A stretch of DNA of 64,000 nucleotides. Origin: Planctomycetales bacterium (GTDB lineage: Bacteria > Planctomycetota > Planctomycetia > Planctomycetales > Planctomycetaceae). The stretch's first letter is position 1. Each line of letters starts with the position of its first letter. Both the position numbers and the translations under genes were made by a program. Below are positions 1 to 9,358 of this stretch, in pieces. The stretch is from contig JANQPT010000020.1 in NCBI GenBank assembly GCA_028285345.1, positions 1 to 64,000 of the forward strand, written 5' to 3'. The notes under the pieces are model-generated. The model made no database searches and was not told the origin of the DNA. It worked only from the letters and a program-made list of their open reading frames with translations.

Positions 1-205
1 AACACGTTGGTGCGATTGTTATTTTTCATAAACGATTGATTTAGCGCGAACTCAATCAGAGTTCAAGAGGTGTTTTCAACAAAGCAAAACTGGTTCTAAT
101 GTGAATTCGCTCGCCCGGCAGGAGACGGGGTTGCGTTAGTGGTTGATGTTGCGGGATCGGAGATCAAAGGCAATGCCGGATACTGAGATCGCACGGTGCC
201 GAGTC

Positions 206-1009
206 ATGCGTTCGAAGCGGGCGTTCACCGCCGTCGAATTGATTGTCGTGATTGCCATCATTGGGATCTTGATCGCACTATTGTTTCCGGCGATTCAGAT
301 GGCGCGGGAATCGGCACGCCGGACCACATGCAAAAGCAATCTCAGTCAAATTGCCATCGCTCTACAAAACTACGAGGCGACCCATCTCGTCTATCCGCCC
401 GGTTCGAACTGGTGGAAGTCCGGCGAGTGCGGATTCTCCGAAACTTATGAAGGTTGGAGTTGGAGCACATTCATTCTTCCGGAAATGGATCAAGATCCGC
501 TATTCTCGGCGATCAACTTTGATTCACCGTCGGGGGCGGCCGATCCGGATCAATCGACAGTTGCCGTCACGACCGTTCCTAGCTATGTCTGCCCCAGTGA
601 TTTAAACGGCGGCACGCGCGCCGCGAACTCGCCGCACAGTCCTGTTGCGGACTATTCTGTGAGCAATGTGGCGGGAGTGGCCGACAGCAGCAGCGCCCGC
701 TGCCCGCGGCGCGACGGCATGTTGTACACGATCTCAAGTGTCCGGTCGGGGGATATTCAGGACGGAGCAAGTCAAACGCTGCTGATCGGCGAAGTGACCG
801 GTGAAAACCAGTATGCGTGGATCGCGGGAAACATTATTTCGACCGGAGCGGGCATCAATCAATCCGGCTTCTCCAGCCACCACACCGGCGGCTGCCATTT
901 TGGATTTGTCGACGGTCACGTGACGTTTCTGTCCGAGCTGATCGACTCGGCGGTGCTGACCGGCCTTACGACTCGGGACGGCACGGAAGTCATTGACAGC
1001 AAATACTAA
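206..1009 (+). CDS. DUF1559 pseudopilin-like protein
   Basis: A 267-residue DUF1559 family protein. The N-terminus has a type IV pilin/pseudopilin-like methylation motif (RAFTAVELIVVIAIIG) followed directly by a hydrophobic helix, and the C-terminus has the family's H-x9-DG signature (HHTGGCHFGFVDG). These proteins are massively paralogous in planctomycetes and are thought to be exported by a type II/IV pilus-like machinery; their individual roles are unknown. I place the start at the ATG at 206 because it sets the usual short basic leader before the FTxxEL motif. In-frame ATGs at 143 and 173 would add an unlikely long leader, although 173 has a purine-rich stretch before it. The gene stands alone upstream of the acyltransferase-like gene. 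Confidence 0.88.
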   Translation: MRSKRAFTAVELIVVIAIIGILIALLFPAIQMARESARRTTCKSNLSQIAIALQNYEATHLVYPPGSNWWKSGECGFSETYEGWSWSTFILPEMDQDPLFSAINFDSPSGAADPDQSTVAVTTVPSYVCPSDLNGGTRAANSPHSPVADYSVSNVAGVADSSSARCPRRDGMLYTISSVRSGDIQDGASQTLLIGEVTGENQYAWIAGNIISTGAGINQSGFSSHHTGGCHFGFVDGHVTFLSELIDSAVLTGLTTRDGTEVIDSKY

Positions 1010-1074
1010 CCGGCATCGATTGGCTCACCGGTTTGGTCATTGAATCAGCATTGGACGTCTCGAACAATTCGCGA

Positions 1075-2184
1075 ATGACCACGAAGAACGACGTCTCTGC
1101 AAGCACGGGATTGGACGGCACAATCGGCGGCGAAATGGCCGACCGTATCGTCGCCATTGATGGCCTGCGCGGGTTGGCGGTGTTCTTGTGGGGCCTGTCG
1201 ATGACGGCTCTCCCAGCTCTGTATTCGTTGCCGGATTCAATGCTTCGCAACGGATTGGCCGATGAGGTGTTGCCTTCAATCTGGCACGGACTGACGCTCT
1301 ACGATTTAATTCTGCCGGCGTTCTTGATGGCGGCCGGCGCGTCGCTGGTCGTCGATCTTGACCGACGCCGGAGTGAGGGGACACCCAACGGCAAACTTGC
1401 TCTCCGTATATTGGCGCGGGCGTGCTTGCTGTTTCTCATTGGACTGGTTTGCGAATGGTGGGGATCTCCCTCGATGTCCGACATGCGGTTCACCGGTGTT
1501 TTTCAGCGGATCGCCGTTTGTTACTTCTTCGCGGGGGTGATCGGTCTGCTGGCAGGTTGGCGATTGCAGGCAGTGATTGTAGTCGTGATTCTGTTGGAGT
1601 ACTGGGCTCTGTTGGAAATCGTCGAAGTCCCCGGGTACGGGGCGGGTGACTATGGGGTGGAGGGGAATGTCGCGGCATATGTCGACCGCTGGCTGTTGCC
1701 GGGGCGCACGTATTCTACGACGTGGGATCCTCAGGGTATTTTGTCGACCTTGCCCGCGTTGGCGCTGGCATTGGTGGGAATGCTGTTGGGGCGGCGGTTG
1801 CTGCTGGACCGGGAAGCTGCGCGCGGCAATTTTGTGATGTTAATCGTGATCGGGATCTTGGCGGCGAATTGTGGGATTCTGGCGCGGAGGTTCGTCCCGC
1901 TCAATCCGCACATGCTCACGCCCTCCTTCGTCGTTGCGGCATCCGGACTCCTCACGATCGTGACCGGGTTGATTTGCATGGTCGCGCGAACTCGCGTCGC
2001 GTACTTAACTCATTTGTTGAGCGCACTGGGACGCAATGCACTGCCGCTGGTGGTTGCGTTTGCCTGTCTGCCCGAACTGGGAATCGCTGGATTCCTGGTC
2101 GTGCAGCTTGCGGCAATCGGGGCGGCACTATTTCTGTATCATTCCGGAAGGTTTTTCACGGTGTCGGCGGCACTGGGAGGTTGA
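1075..2184 (+). CDS. HGSNAT-like (DUF5009) multipass membrane acyltransferase homologue
   Basis: An integral membrane protein of about 369 residues with roughly nine or ten hydrophobic helices. The opening RIVAIDGLRGLAVFL and the later LTLYDLILPAFLMAAG match the family of heparan-alpha-glucosaminide N-acetyltransferase homologues (DUF5009/COG4299), which move acetyl groups across the membrane onto sugars. The substrate here is unknown. The histidine that sits just before the W-N-G-L-T segment in the human enzyme appears to be replaced: the sequence reads PSIWHGLT, with a His one residue after the Trp. The start is uncertain: ATG at 1075 is chosen, the ATG at 1135 is also possible, and no clear ribosome site marks either. 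It converges with the deacetylase-like gene, with only 15 bases between the stops. Confidence 0.75.
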   Translation: MTTKNDVSASTGLDGTIGGEMADRIVAIDGLRGLAVFLWGLSMTALPALYSLPDSMLRNGLADEVLPSIWHGLTLYDLILPAFLMAAGASLVVDLDRRRSEGTPNGKLALRILARACLLFLIGLVCEWWGSPSMSDMRFTGVFQRIAVCYFFAGVIGLLAGWRLQAVIVVVILLEYWALLEIVEVPGYGAGDYGVEGNVAAYVDRWLLPGRTYSTTWDPQGILSTLPALALALVGMLLGRRLLLDREAARGNFVMLIVIGILAANCGILARRFVPLNPHMLTPSFVVAASGLLTIVTGLICMVARTRVAYLTHLLSALGRNALPLVVAFACLPELGIAGFLVVQLAAIGAALFLYHSGRFFTVSAALGG

Positions 2185-2199
2185 CGGCGTCCGCCCAAA

Positions 2200-3156
2200 T
2201 TAAATGGCTCCCTGATCTTTCAACTCGCGAAACTCTTTCCACGTGATCACTTTCAGCCCCAACCGCTTCACAGTATCGGCCGCTTCCTTTGACTGGAAGA
2301 ATTTGGCGTCCATGGCGCGGCTTTCCACGTGTGGAGCGTCCGCGTGTCCTTCCATTTGATAGGCGCAGTGCACGAGGATTTCTGAGACACCCGGTTTGAG
2401 GTCCCGCAGCACCTGCAGTAAGTAGTTTCGTTTTTGATCGGGAGGGGCGTCGTAATTGTTGGATTCGACAAAATCAAAGATCGGCATGCGATATTTTTTG
2501 AGCCGTTCTCCTTCTCGTTCATAGGCGAGCAGCACGTTGCCGGAAAACTCTTGCCGCTGGTCGGGCGGCAGTTTTTCAACCTTGCGATAACGAATGGGTA
2601 AGCCGTAGTCGATGCTCAATTGTGTATACACGGCCACAAGATCGGGGCGGGTGAGGAGCGACCACATGTGATTATCCAGATGAGAAATTTCAATGCCGGC
2701 GTTCAAGGCACGGTCAATTTGAGCGCGGAGTTCCCTATCGACCTCCTCGGCTTTGGCATAAGTTGCCACGTCGTTTGAAGTGCGTCGGAAGTTGCCCCGC
2801 GAATTGACGAGGCTCGGGACTTGTGTAGCAGGCGAGACAGGACCCCAAGTCTGTTTTGAACTCTCGCAGGTGAGCGTGAGGTGGACACCATAGTCTTTGT
2901 CAGGATGGGCTCGAGCGAATTCGGCAAATTCTTCGAACCCGTCACAGCAGGTCATAATGCTTGTCGAGGAGACGATACCCCGTTGTAGAGAATCGATGGT
3001 TGCCACGTTCACCGAATGGCACATTCCTGCGTCGTCGGAATGGATGATGACATATCGCGGCGACGCCGGTGTCCACACTCCTTGAAGGGCAATGACCGCA
3101 AACAGAACCACTGTCGTCAAAGCCGCGAGCATGAGCCGCAGCGGGCGCTGGGGCAC
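2200..3156 (-). CDS. ChbG/YdjC-like carbohydrate deacetylase, membrane-anchored or secreted
   Basis: A 318-residue protein with an N-terminal hydrophobic signal or anchor (LMLAALTTVVLFAVIALQG). It is followed by the YdjC/ChbG family start YVIIHSDDAG, in which the paired Asp residues bind metal, and by the histidine motif SHLDNH. Members of this family deacetylate oligosaccharides such as chitooligosaccharides; the substrate here is not shown. I place the start at the GTG at 3156 because AAGGAG lies seven bases upstream on the minus strand; a TTG six codons earlier would place that ribosome site inside the gene. Export is unusual, since the classical ChbG is cytoplasmic. Its upstream region is shared divergently with the GYF_2 gene. 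Confidence 0.8.
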   Translation of the reverse strand: MPQRPLRLMLAALTTVVLFAVIALQGVWTPASPRYVIIHSDDAGMCHSVNVATIDSLQRGIVSSTSIMTCCDGFEEFAEFARAHPDKDYGVHLTLTCESSKQTWGPVSPATQVPSLVNSRGNFRRTSNDVATYAKAEEVDRELRAQIDRALNAGIEISHLDNHMWSLLTRPDLVAVYTQLSIDYGLPIRYRKVEKLPPDQRQEFSGNVLLAYEREGERLKKYRMPIFDFVESNNYDAPPDQKRNYLLQVLRDLKPGVSEILVHCAYQMEGHADAPHVESRAMDAKFFQSKEAADTVKRLGLKVITWKEFRELKDQGAI

Positions 3157-3295
3157 AAGGAGTCTCCTTCGCAAACGAAAAAAATAAGTAGTAATCGTGG
3201 TCCGTTTTGCTATGATAGTTAGTGTCGTTATCGTTGCAAAGACGTTACGTTACGTTCGTTTTCAACTTATGCCGTGAGAGACGGAGCGCTTGTTG

Positions 3296-3988
3296 ATGGC
3301 AGAAGACTGGTTCGTGCGTTCAGCGGACGGCGAGCGAGGCCCCTTTCAGTTTTCCGAACTGATGGATCTCATCCATTCCGGGCGCGTCGGTGCCGAAAAC
3401 GAGGTGAAGTGCACGTTGGAAGGCCGCTGGATCCGGGCCGATTCGATTCAGTCGCAAGCGGCTGTCGGTGCAGCAGAAGTCGAGGCGCTGCGTATCCGCC
3501 AAGAAAGTATGGCGGTTCAGCAGACTGGAGAAGTAACTAGGCCGAGCCGACTGACGCTATTCCTTGAGGAGATTCGGGAACGACTGGAACCGCGTATCGT
3601 GTGGCCGGTCGTGATCGTCTCCGGTTGGCTGCTAATTAACTACTTTGTGTTGCAGGCTCTGCATCCCTATCAGGCGGAGCGGGACTACCTTAAGCAACTG
3701 GAATGGGTTCGCGACGACTTGCAACATTACAAAGAAGCGGGAATCACGGGTGCGAAATGGGAGGACTTTGCAGACAAGACTCTGGATGTCGTTCAACCGA
3801 TTGTTCGCAGATTGGAAAGCAATGCGGGTGCGGAATATCCCGTCCGGCAACATCTGCTGTGGGCGGGTCGAGACTGCATCATTCCGGCGCTACAAGAACC
3901 TGCGAATCTGAACGAGGAATTGGAGCAACGGCTTCAACAACATCTTAACTTCGCGGCATCATTATTGGAGCAACAGCCGGAGTCCTGA
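3296..3988 (+). CDS. GYF_2 (DUF4339) domain membrane protein
   Basis: A 230-residue protein. Residues 1 to about 55 form a GYF_2-like domain: a W-F-V-R start, then GPFQFSELMDLI and a W-I-R end, a fold thought to bind proline-rich peptides or sense partners. A single membrane helix lies near residues 98-120 (WPVVIVSGWLLINYFVLQ), followed by a C-terminal helical region of about 110 residues with no recognised domain. The ATG at 3296 has GGAG nine bases upstream, so it is preferred over the TTG codons just before it. It lies ahead of two DUF1559 genes, which suggests but does not prove a link with surface or pilin-like proteins. Confidence 0.75.
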   Translation: MAEDWFVRSADGERGPFQFSELMDLIHSGRVGAENEVKCTLEGRWIRADSIQSQAAVGAAEVEALRIRQESMAVQQTGEVTRPSRLTLFLEEIRERLEPRIVWPVVIVSGWLLINYFVLQALHPYQAERDYLKQLEWVRDDLQHYKEAGITGAKWEDFADKTLDVVQPIVRRLESNAGAEYPVRQHLLWAGRDCIIPALQEPANLNEELEQRLQQHLNFAASLLEQQPES

Positions 3989-4012
3989 CCGGCGACTTCG
4001 TCTAATCGCCGG
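3989..4012 (+). terminator. candidate hairpin after the GYF_2 gene
   Basis: A perfect 7-bp inverted repeat (CCGGCGA / TCGCCGG) with a 10-base loop begins right after the stop codon of the GYF_2 gene. No clear U-tract follows, so it may be a weak or Rho-assisted terminator, or a 3' stabilising hairpin. Confidence 0.4.
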
Positions 4013-4122
4013 CTGGTTGTGAACCCACAAGTTGTACATGCCTGTTTCAGGAACACGAGCAACGTCTGGCACGATTGCCGTTCATCGGCGGCAGTGAGTG
4101 GAACGATAAACAGGATGAAATT

Positions 4123-5112
4123 ATGAGGCGGCGGGGATTTTCATTAATCGAGATGCTGGTGGTGGTGGGCATCATTAGTTTGCTCGTCGCCTTGCTGCTG
4201 CCGGCGGTGATGAGCGCCCGCGAAGCCTCACGGCGCACCCATTGTCTCAACAATCTTCATCAACTCGGCGTTGCCTTCCATGCCTACCATGCGCAGTACG
4301 ACCAATTGCCGCCGGTCTACGTCATGGTGCGGAACACGGAAGGCCCTTCGCAGTTGCCTCGCTTTCTTGGTGTGGCCGGCGGCTACGACGATCTGAACTT
4401 TCATTCGTATGCCGAGTTTCTGCTGCCGTTTACAGAGTATGCGGTTTTGTATGAAGAGATTGATTTTAGCCAGCCGAGCTTTGCTCCGGTCGATCTCGGG
4501 CCGATTGGGCTTCCCAACTACACGGCCGACAATCAAAGTGTGATTGACACTCCGATTCCACTCTATCTCTGTCCATCGGCGCCGCGCGAAGAGAATCCGC
4601 ACGAAATCACTTGGAACGATCTCTCGATTCCGATCGTGCATAAGAGTGGTGGAAACGACTACGGCCCCAGTTCGGGTGTCAGCGATCCGTTGAAGAGTCT
4701 CGCCATTCCCCAGGCGACCCGCTTGGCCGAAGGGGCGCTGTCCAACAATCATCTCGATCTGTCGTTGGGGGACGTCATCGACGGACAGTCGACCACGGCA
4801 CTCATGTGGGAAATCGCCGGCCGCCCTGAACTCCGCAAGGGGCGCAAGCGGGCCGGCAGTGTTGTTAATGGCGGCGGCTGGTCGGAAGTGCTAAATGCCG
4901 AGAATTGGTTCGACGGTCATACCGAATCCGGCGTGCCCTGCGCCGTGAACTGCACAAATGCGCAAGAAAGCGGGGTCTATAGTTTTCATGCGGACGGCGT
5001 ACACTTGTTGTTGTGTGATGGTTCCGCGCGCATGCTTCATGAGAATCTGTCGCTGGATGTATTCGTCGGGTTAGTGACCTTTCAGGGCGAAACGATAGTA
5101 CCCGACTTTTAA
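4123..5112 (+). CDS. DUF1559 pseudopilin-like protein
   Basis: A 329-residue DUF1559 protein with a textbook N-terminus (RRRGFSLIEMLVVVGIISLL) and the C-terminal H-x9-DG motif (FHADGVHLLLCDG). The ATG at 4123, preceded by AGGA, is chosen because it gives the short basic leader before FSLIEM; an in-frame ATG at 4075 would add 16 unlikely residues. The middle contains LCPSAP, the cysteine-containing 'CPSD'-like position common to the family. It is followed after a terminator-like hairpin by a further DUF1559 gene that carries an FGE domain. Confidence 0.88.
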   Translation: MRRRGFSLIEMLVVVGIISLLVALLLPAVMSAREASRRTHCLNNLHQLGVAFHAYHAQYDQLPPVYVMVRNTEGPSQLPRFLGVAGGYDDLNFHSYAEFLLPFTEYAVLYEEIDFSQPSFAPVDLGPIGLPNYTADNQSVIDTPIPLYLCPSAPREENPHEITWNDLSIPIVHKSGGNDYGPSSGVSDPLKSLAIPQATRLAEGALSNNHLDLSLGDVIDGQSTTALMWEIAGRPELRKGRKRAGSVVNGGGWSEVLNAENWFDGHTESGVPCAVNCTNAQESGVYSFHADGVHLLLCDGSARMLHENLSLDVFVGLVTFQGETIVPDF

Positions 5113-5168
5113 GTGATACTGAGCACAGGCTCCGCGACTGCTGAATTTCGTGCTTCAGGGGCGAAACG

Positions 5169-5200
5169 CCGACAATACGCTCTTGTCGGAGGTCATTTTT
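5169..5200 (+). terminator. Rho-independent-like terminator after the DUF1559 gene
   Basis: A perfect 7-bp stem (CCGACAA / TTGTCGG) with a 7-base loop is followed within a few bases by a run of five T. It lies 56 bases after the DUF1559 stop and 32 bases before the next gene's start, so it would separate the two transcripts. Confidence 0.55.
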
Positions 5201-5231
5201 GGTTGTGCCGCGGCGGTGAGTCGAGGGTGAG

Positions 5232-7196
5232 ATGGTCGACGAAACAGGGTGGAGGTTGAGTGTCCGCGATATCAATGTGCTGATACTGACTCTCAGTCTA
5301 TTGGGTGCCTTGGCAATTCCCGCCATCGAGTACGGCCGGTCAGCATCACACAAACAGACCTGCGCGAATCACCTGCGGCAACTTGGAGTTGCGTTGCAGT
5401 CGTATCACGATCAATTCGGCAGTCTTCCCCCCGCTGCAACATGGAGCGGTGAGCCTCTGAATCTCGCGCGTTTCATGAAGTTGCCCCGGCCGGTGGATGC
5501 TGTGCGCGAGAACTGGGTTCAGATGTTGTTGCCGTTTCTGGATGAGGAGCCGTTGGCTCTGCAATTTGACAAGTCGGTCGCGCTTTCGAACGAGGCAAAC
5601 GTGATTCCGAGGACGACCGAGCTTCCGGTCATGCTCTGCCCGAGCGATCCTTATAACGGCAGTGACAATCATCACGAGCGGGTGTTGTTGTCGGGAGAGA
5701 CGGCCAAATTTGCGCGGGGAAACTATGGAATCAACGGGGGGAGCCATCATTTTATGGATTCCCCGGGTTGGCTGACGAATCCGCGCATCAATGGTTGTCA
5801 CTTCACAGCCGATCTGGAGACACGCAGCTTTCAATGGTGGGGTGATGGTGTTGCGGGGATCAATCGGTCATTCTCATTTGACGATTTCGAAAACGGCCGA
5901 TCAACCCTCGTGTTGCTCGATGAACTGCGGGCGGGAGTTGCGCCTGTTGATCCGCGCGGCGTTTGGTCGTTGGGAACAATTGGGGGCAGCATTACGTGGG
6001 CGCACGGCGTGAACGGCGACGCGTTTGGTCCGAACGCGACGCACGTCGACGCCGACGACGTCACCGGGTGCCGTGAGCTTCACGAGCAGGTGGGGCGGCC
6101 GTTTCTGATCAAAGAAGGGATGACCTGCTGCAGCCATTGCGACCGCAGTGATCAAGCGACTTCCCGCAGCAAGCACACCGGGGGAGTCAACGTGCTGTTG
6201 GCTGACGGTGCGGTCAGATTTGTGGGCAACCATGTCAGTCCTTCGTTGTGGCAGGTGATGCATTCGAGAGAAACTCCGGAGGGGATTCTTGATGCGACGG
6301 ATGAGTCGTCATTCAACGAGCTTGTCTCAAAACGTGAGAACACTGAGAAGCACTTCGACAACGAGGGGGGGCTTGCTGCCGGCGACGGTGCTCAGGACGT
6401 GTTCACCAACTCAGTCGGAATGAGCTTCACATTGCTGCCGGCAGGCGGGTTTATGATGGGGGTTCCCGACAAGAACAATCAGTGGCCGTATCCGGACGAA
6501 GTGGCCGTTAAACACGAAGTCCAACTAACAAGCCCGTTCTACTGCGGAACGCATGAAGTCACGCAAAAACAGTTCATGGAGGTCATGGGCTACAACCCCA
6601 GTTGGCATGCGAACGTGCCGACCATGCCAGGCGAGCCGGCCAACCAAGGCGAGCAGAGCGAGCAAAGCGGCCTCGATCGTCCCGTTGAGAATGTGACGTG
6701 GGACGAGGCGAATAAATTCTGCCGGAAACTCTCTGCGCGACCCGAGGAAATAGAGACGGGCCTGAGATATCGTCTGCTCACGGAGGCGGAGTGGGAGTAC
6801 GGGTGCCGATCGGGCAGTTCCGAACCCTATCCGTTCAATCCCAACTGGGATGAGCGCGCATACCAAACCGGAATCATCGCCGGAAAGGCGTGGACCGCAA
6901 CGCCGCTTCCCATTATGCCGGTCGGATCGTTTCCTCCCAATCCGTTCGGTCTGTGTGACATGCGGGGAAACGTCTATGAATGGACGGCGGACTGGTTTGC
7001 CCGTGACTACTATCTCTGGTCCTCAAAAAAGAATCCCCAAGGGCCAGCGACCGGCTACTTAAAAGTCGTCAGGGGATGGGATTGGCGGTACGTCGGAACG
7101 TACTGCAAAAATGACTATCTCGCCACCGCGCCTTGGAAACGCAGTCGATTCCTGGGATTCCGTGTCGTGTGTGAGAGATTGCCGCAAACAGAGTAG
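5232..7196 (+). CDS. DUF1559-FGE (SUMF1-like) fusion protein
   Basis: A 654-residue protein with two families in series. Residues 1 to about 350 are DUF1559-like: an N-terminal hydrophobic helix (VLILTLSLLGALAIPAIEYG), LGVALQSYHDQFG, a CPSDP site and the H-x9-DG motif (HTGGVNVLLADG). The usual F-T-x-x-E-L prepilin cleavage motif is absent. Residues from about 385 to the end are an FGE-sulfatase/SUMF1 fold: MSFTLLPAGGFMMG, YCGTHEVTQKQFMEVMGYNP, PVENVTWDEANKFC, LLTEAEWEYGCRSG, FGLCDMRGNVYEW and FLGFRVV. The two cysteines of true formylglycine-generating enzymes are not in the expected place; the matching region reads VVRGWDWRYVGTYCKN. The ATG start follows GAGGGTGAG. Function unknown; probably an exported, membrane-anchored binding protein. 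Confidence 0.85.
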   Translation: MVDETGWRLSVRDINVLILTLSLLGALAIPAIEYGRSASHKQTCANHLRQLGVALQSYHDQFGSLPPAATWSGEPLNLARFMKLPRPVDAVRENWVQMLLPFLDEEPLALQFDKSVALSNEANVIPRTTELPVMLCPSDPYNGSDNHHERVLLSGETAKFARGNYGINGGSHHFMDSPGWLTNPRINGCHFTADLETRSFQWWGDGVAGINRSFSFDDFENGRSTLVLLDELRAGVAPVDPRGVWSLGTIGGSITWAHGVNGDAFGPNATHVDADDVTGCRELHEQVGRPFLIKEGMTCCSHCDRSDQATSRSKHTGGVNVLLADGAVRFVGNHVSPSLWQVMHSRETPEGILDATDESSFNELVSKRENTEKHFDNEGGLAAGDGAQDVFTNSVGMSFTLLPAGGFMMGVPDKNNQWPYPDEVAVKHEVQLTSPFYCGTHEVTQKQFMEVMGYNPSWHANVPTMPGEPANQGEQSEQSGLDRPVENVTWDEANKFCRKLSARPEEIETGLRYRLLTEAEWEYGCRSGSSEPYPFNPNWDERAYQTGIIAGKAWTATPLPIMPVGSFPPNPFGLCDMRGNVYEWTADWFARDYYLWSSKKNPQGPATGYLKVVRGWDWRYVGTYCKNDYLATAPWKRSRFLGFRVVCERLPQTE

Positions 7197-7495
7197 CTGA
7201 TCGGCAAATCGATGCGGGCCGCACCAAGTTTTGCAGCTGCTGTCTCACAGACTTTAATTCGCACGGTGCTTTGATTCGAACTGGAGTCAGCCGGCGGAGA
7301 TCTTCATTGAAGAGTGCGGACTTGCAGTCCAAGCAGGGCGAGTCAACGCATGTCTGAGCCGTTTGGCCGCAGCGACTAAATGAAGCAGCATCGGATGCAA
7401 CTGAAATCGGCCGCAATTGACGTGTAAATCGTGGTGTGAGCAACGTGACAATTCCCTTGTGATGCTAGCACGCAACCAAAGCCGGAACACTCCGA
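7197..7495. other. intergenic stretch, no gene seen
   Basis: 299 bases between the DUF1559-FGE gene and the first GT-C gene. The open frames crossing it on the minus strand lack family signatures and run into the flanking genes. I see no convincing promoter or terminator. Confidence 0.5.
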
Positions 7496-9358
7496 ATGAC
7501 GGCTGAGACACAGACCGACCAATCGACGCCATCAAACGGACGACCGAGCGACAGGTTTCCCGGTCTGGTTTCCGTCGTTGTGGTAATGCTGCTTACTCTG
7601 CACGCCGGGTTGCTCGCTTATGCGGCGACGCGACACAGTCCGACCTACAATGAACCAGGCCACCTCGTTGCCGGCATTTACCATTGGCAATTCGGTCGAT
7701 TTGACCTGTACCGCGTGAATCCTCCGCTGGTGCATTTGGTCGCTGCATTGCCGGTTTTGGCCGGAGATGCCGAAACCGACTGGAACAACTATTTTGAGTA
7801 CCCAGGTGCCCGTCAAGAGTTTGCGATCGGCGAGGATTTTGTGGCTGCCAATGGGGAACGCTCGATTTGGCTGTTCACACTAGCCCGCTGGGCCTGCATC
7901 CCGTTCAGCCTGATGGGCGGCTACATTTGCTATCGCTGGTCGTCGGAACTGTACGGTGCGGGCGCCGGCTTGCTGGCAGTCGCCTTGTGGTGTTTTTCAC
8001 CGAACATTCTGGCACACGCAGAACTGGTGACGCCGGATGTGGCGGCGACCTCATTAGGTGTTGCTGCCGGATATATGTTTTGGCGTTGGTTGAAAAGCCC
8101 GACATGGACGCGGGCCGTTTTGGCGGGTATCGCATTGGGTTTGGCGGAACTCACCAAGTTGACATGGATCATCCTGTTTGGCTTGTGGCCGCTGATGTGG
8201 GCCGTATGGGTATTCGCCCACCGACGGACGCCGCACTCGGGGCGAACTTGGTTGTCGCAGTTTGCTCAGCTTGGCTTGATGGTTCTATTGGGAGTCTATT
8301 TGCTGAATCTCGCATATGGTTTTTCCGGAACTGGGTCCCGATTGGGGAGTTTCACATTCGCCAGTTCTGCGCTCAAGGGATCTGGCGCCGAGAATGGTGG
8401 TGCTCCAAATCGTTTCAGCGACACACCCTGGGCTGGGTTGCCGATTCCCGTCCCCAGCGATTACCTGCTGGGAATCGATATTCAGAAAGGCGACTTTGAA
8501 GATTTCGGTCGTCCGTCGTATCTTCGCGGACGGTTCCAGGAGCGTGGTTGGTGGTACTACTACGTTTACGCCGCCGCCGTCAAAGTGCCATTAGGTACGT
8601 GGGGCTTGGTTTGCGGTGCGGTGATTTACTCAATTGCCACGCGCCGCTGTGGAAGCACGTTGGCCGACACGTTCATTTTGCTGACCCCCGCTGTCGTAGT
8701 TTTCGTGCTTGTCAGTTCGCAGACCGGCTTCAGCCACCACTTTCGCTACGTGCTGCCCTGTTTTCCATTTCTATTCATTTGGACGTCACAGGTTTCGCGG
8801 GTCTTGACGGCGGTTAGGTGGCAGGGCGTGCTCGTCGGAGCCTTGATTCTGTGGTCAATCGGCAGCAGTCTGTGGTATTTCCCGCACAGCTTGTCCTACT
8901 TCAACGAACTTGCCGGGGGGCCGCGCGGCGGTCATGCGCATCTCATCCACAGCAATATCGACTGGGGCCAGGATTTGCTCTACCTGAAGCGATGGTGGGA
9001 AAAACATCACAAAGCGGAACCGTTGCATCTCGCCTATTACGGTCATTTCGATCCGGCAAGTCTGGGGATGAAATACACCCGTCCGCCGCAACACTCCCTT
9101 GAGAGTCAGGAACAAGAAGCGAAACTAATTCCGTTAGAGCCCGGATGGTACGCGGTGAGCGTCAATTACCTGCGTGGGTATCCTCGGGGTGGTTTCGTGC
9201 CGGGAGCGTTTACTTATTTTCAAGAGTTTGAACCTGTCGCGACGGCAGGATACTCGATTTACATCTACCTTGTTACTGAGGAGGACGTGAAGTCGCTGAA
9301 TGGACGACTGACTTTGCGAGCACTGACTCACGATTTAGTAAGTTTCCCCAAGAACTGA
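7496..9358 (+). CDS. GT-C fold (PMT/ArnT-like) membrane glycosyltransferase
   Basis: A 620-residue polytopic membrane protein with about ten to twelve hydrophobic helices. After the first helix it has an acidic first loop (SPTYNEPGHLVAG, then RVNPPLVHLVAALP) like the PMT/ArnT class of GT-C transferases, which take sugars from polyprenyl phosphate donors and act on the outer face of the membrane. The soluble C-terminal domain contains HSNIDWGQDLLYLKRW, a motif common in planctomycete members. Substrate and donor cannot be read from sequence. ATG at 7496 has only a weak GGAA upstream. It converges with the P-type ATPase gene. Confidence 0.78.
   Translation: MTAETQTDQSTPSNGRPSDRFPGLVSVVVVMLLTLHAGLLAYAATRHSPTYNEPGHLVAGIYHWQFGRFDLYRVNPPLVHLVAALPVLAGDAETDWNNYFEYPGARQEFAIGEDFVAANGERSIWLFTLARWACIPFSLMGGYICYRWSSELYGAGAGLLAVALWCFSPNILAHAELVTPDVAATSLGVAAGYMFWRWLKSPTWTRAVLAGIALGLAELTKLTWIILFGLWPLMWAVWVFAHRRTPHSGRTWLSQFAQLGLMVLLGVYLLNLAYGFSGTGSRLGSFTFASSALKGSGAENGGAPNRFSDTPWAGLPIPVPSDYLLGIDIQKGDFEDFGRPSYLRGRFQERGWWYYYVYAAAVKVPLGTWGLVCGAVIYSIATRRCGSTLADTFILLTPAVVVFVLVSSQTGFSHHFRYVLPCFPFLFIWTSQVSRVLTAVRWQGVLVGALILWSIGSSLWYFPHSLSYFNELAGGPRGGHAHLIHSNIDWGQDLLYLKRWWEKHHKAEPLHLAYYGHFDPASLGMKYTRPPQHSLESQEQEAKLIPLEPGWYAVSVNYLRGYPRGGFVPGAFTYFQEFEPVATAGYSIYIYLVTEEDVKSLNGRLTLRALTHDLVSFPKN

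Noticed and set aside
1-205. Possible gene end before the first DUF1559
   Set aside because: Stops in the frames and no motif in the first 200 bases; no gene can be supported.
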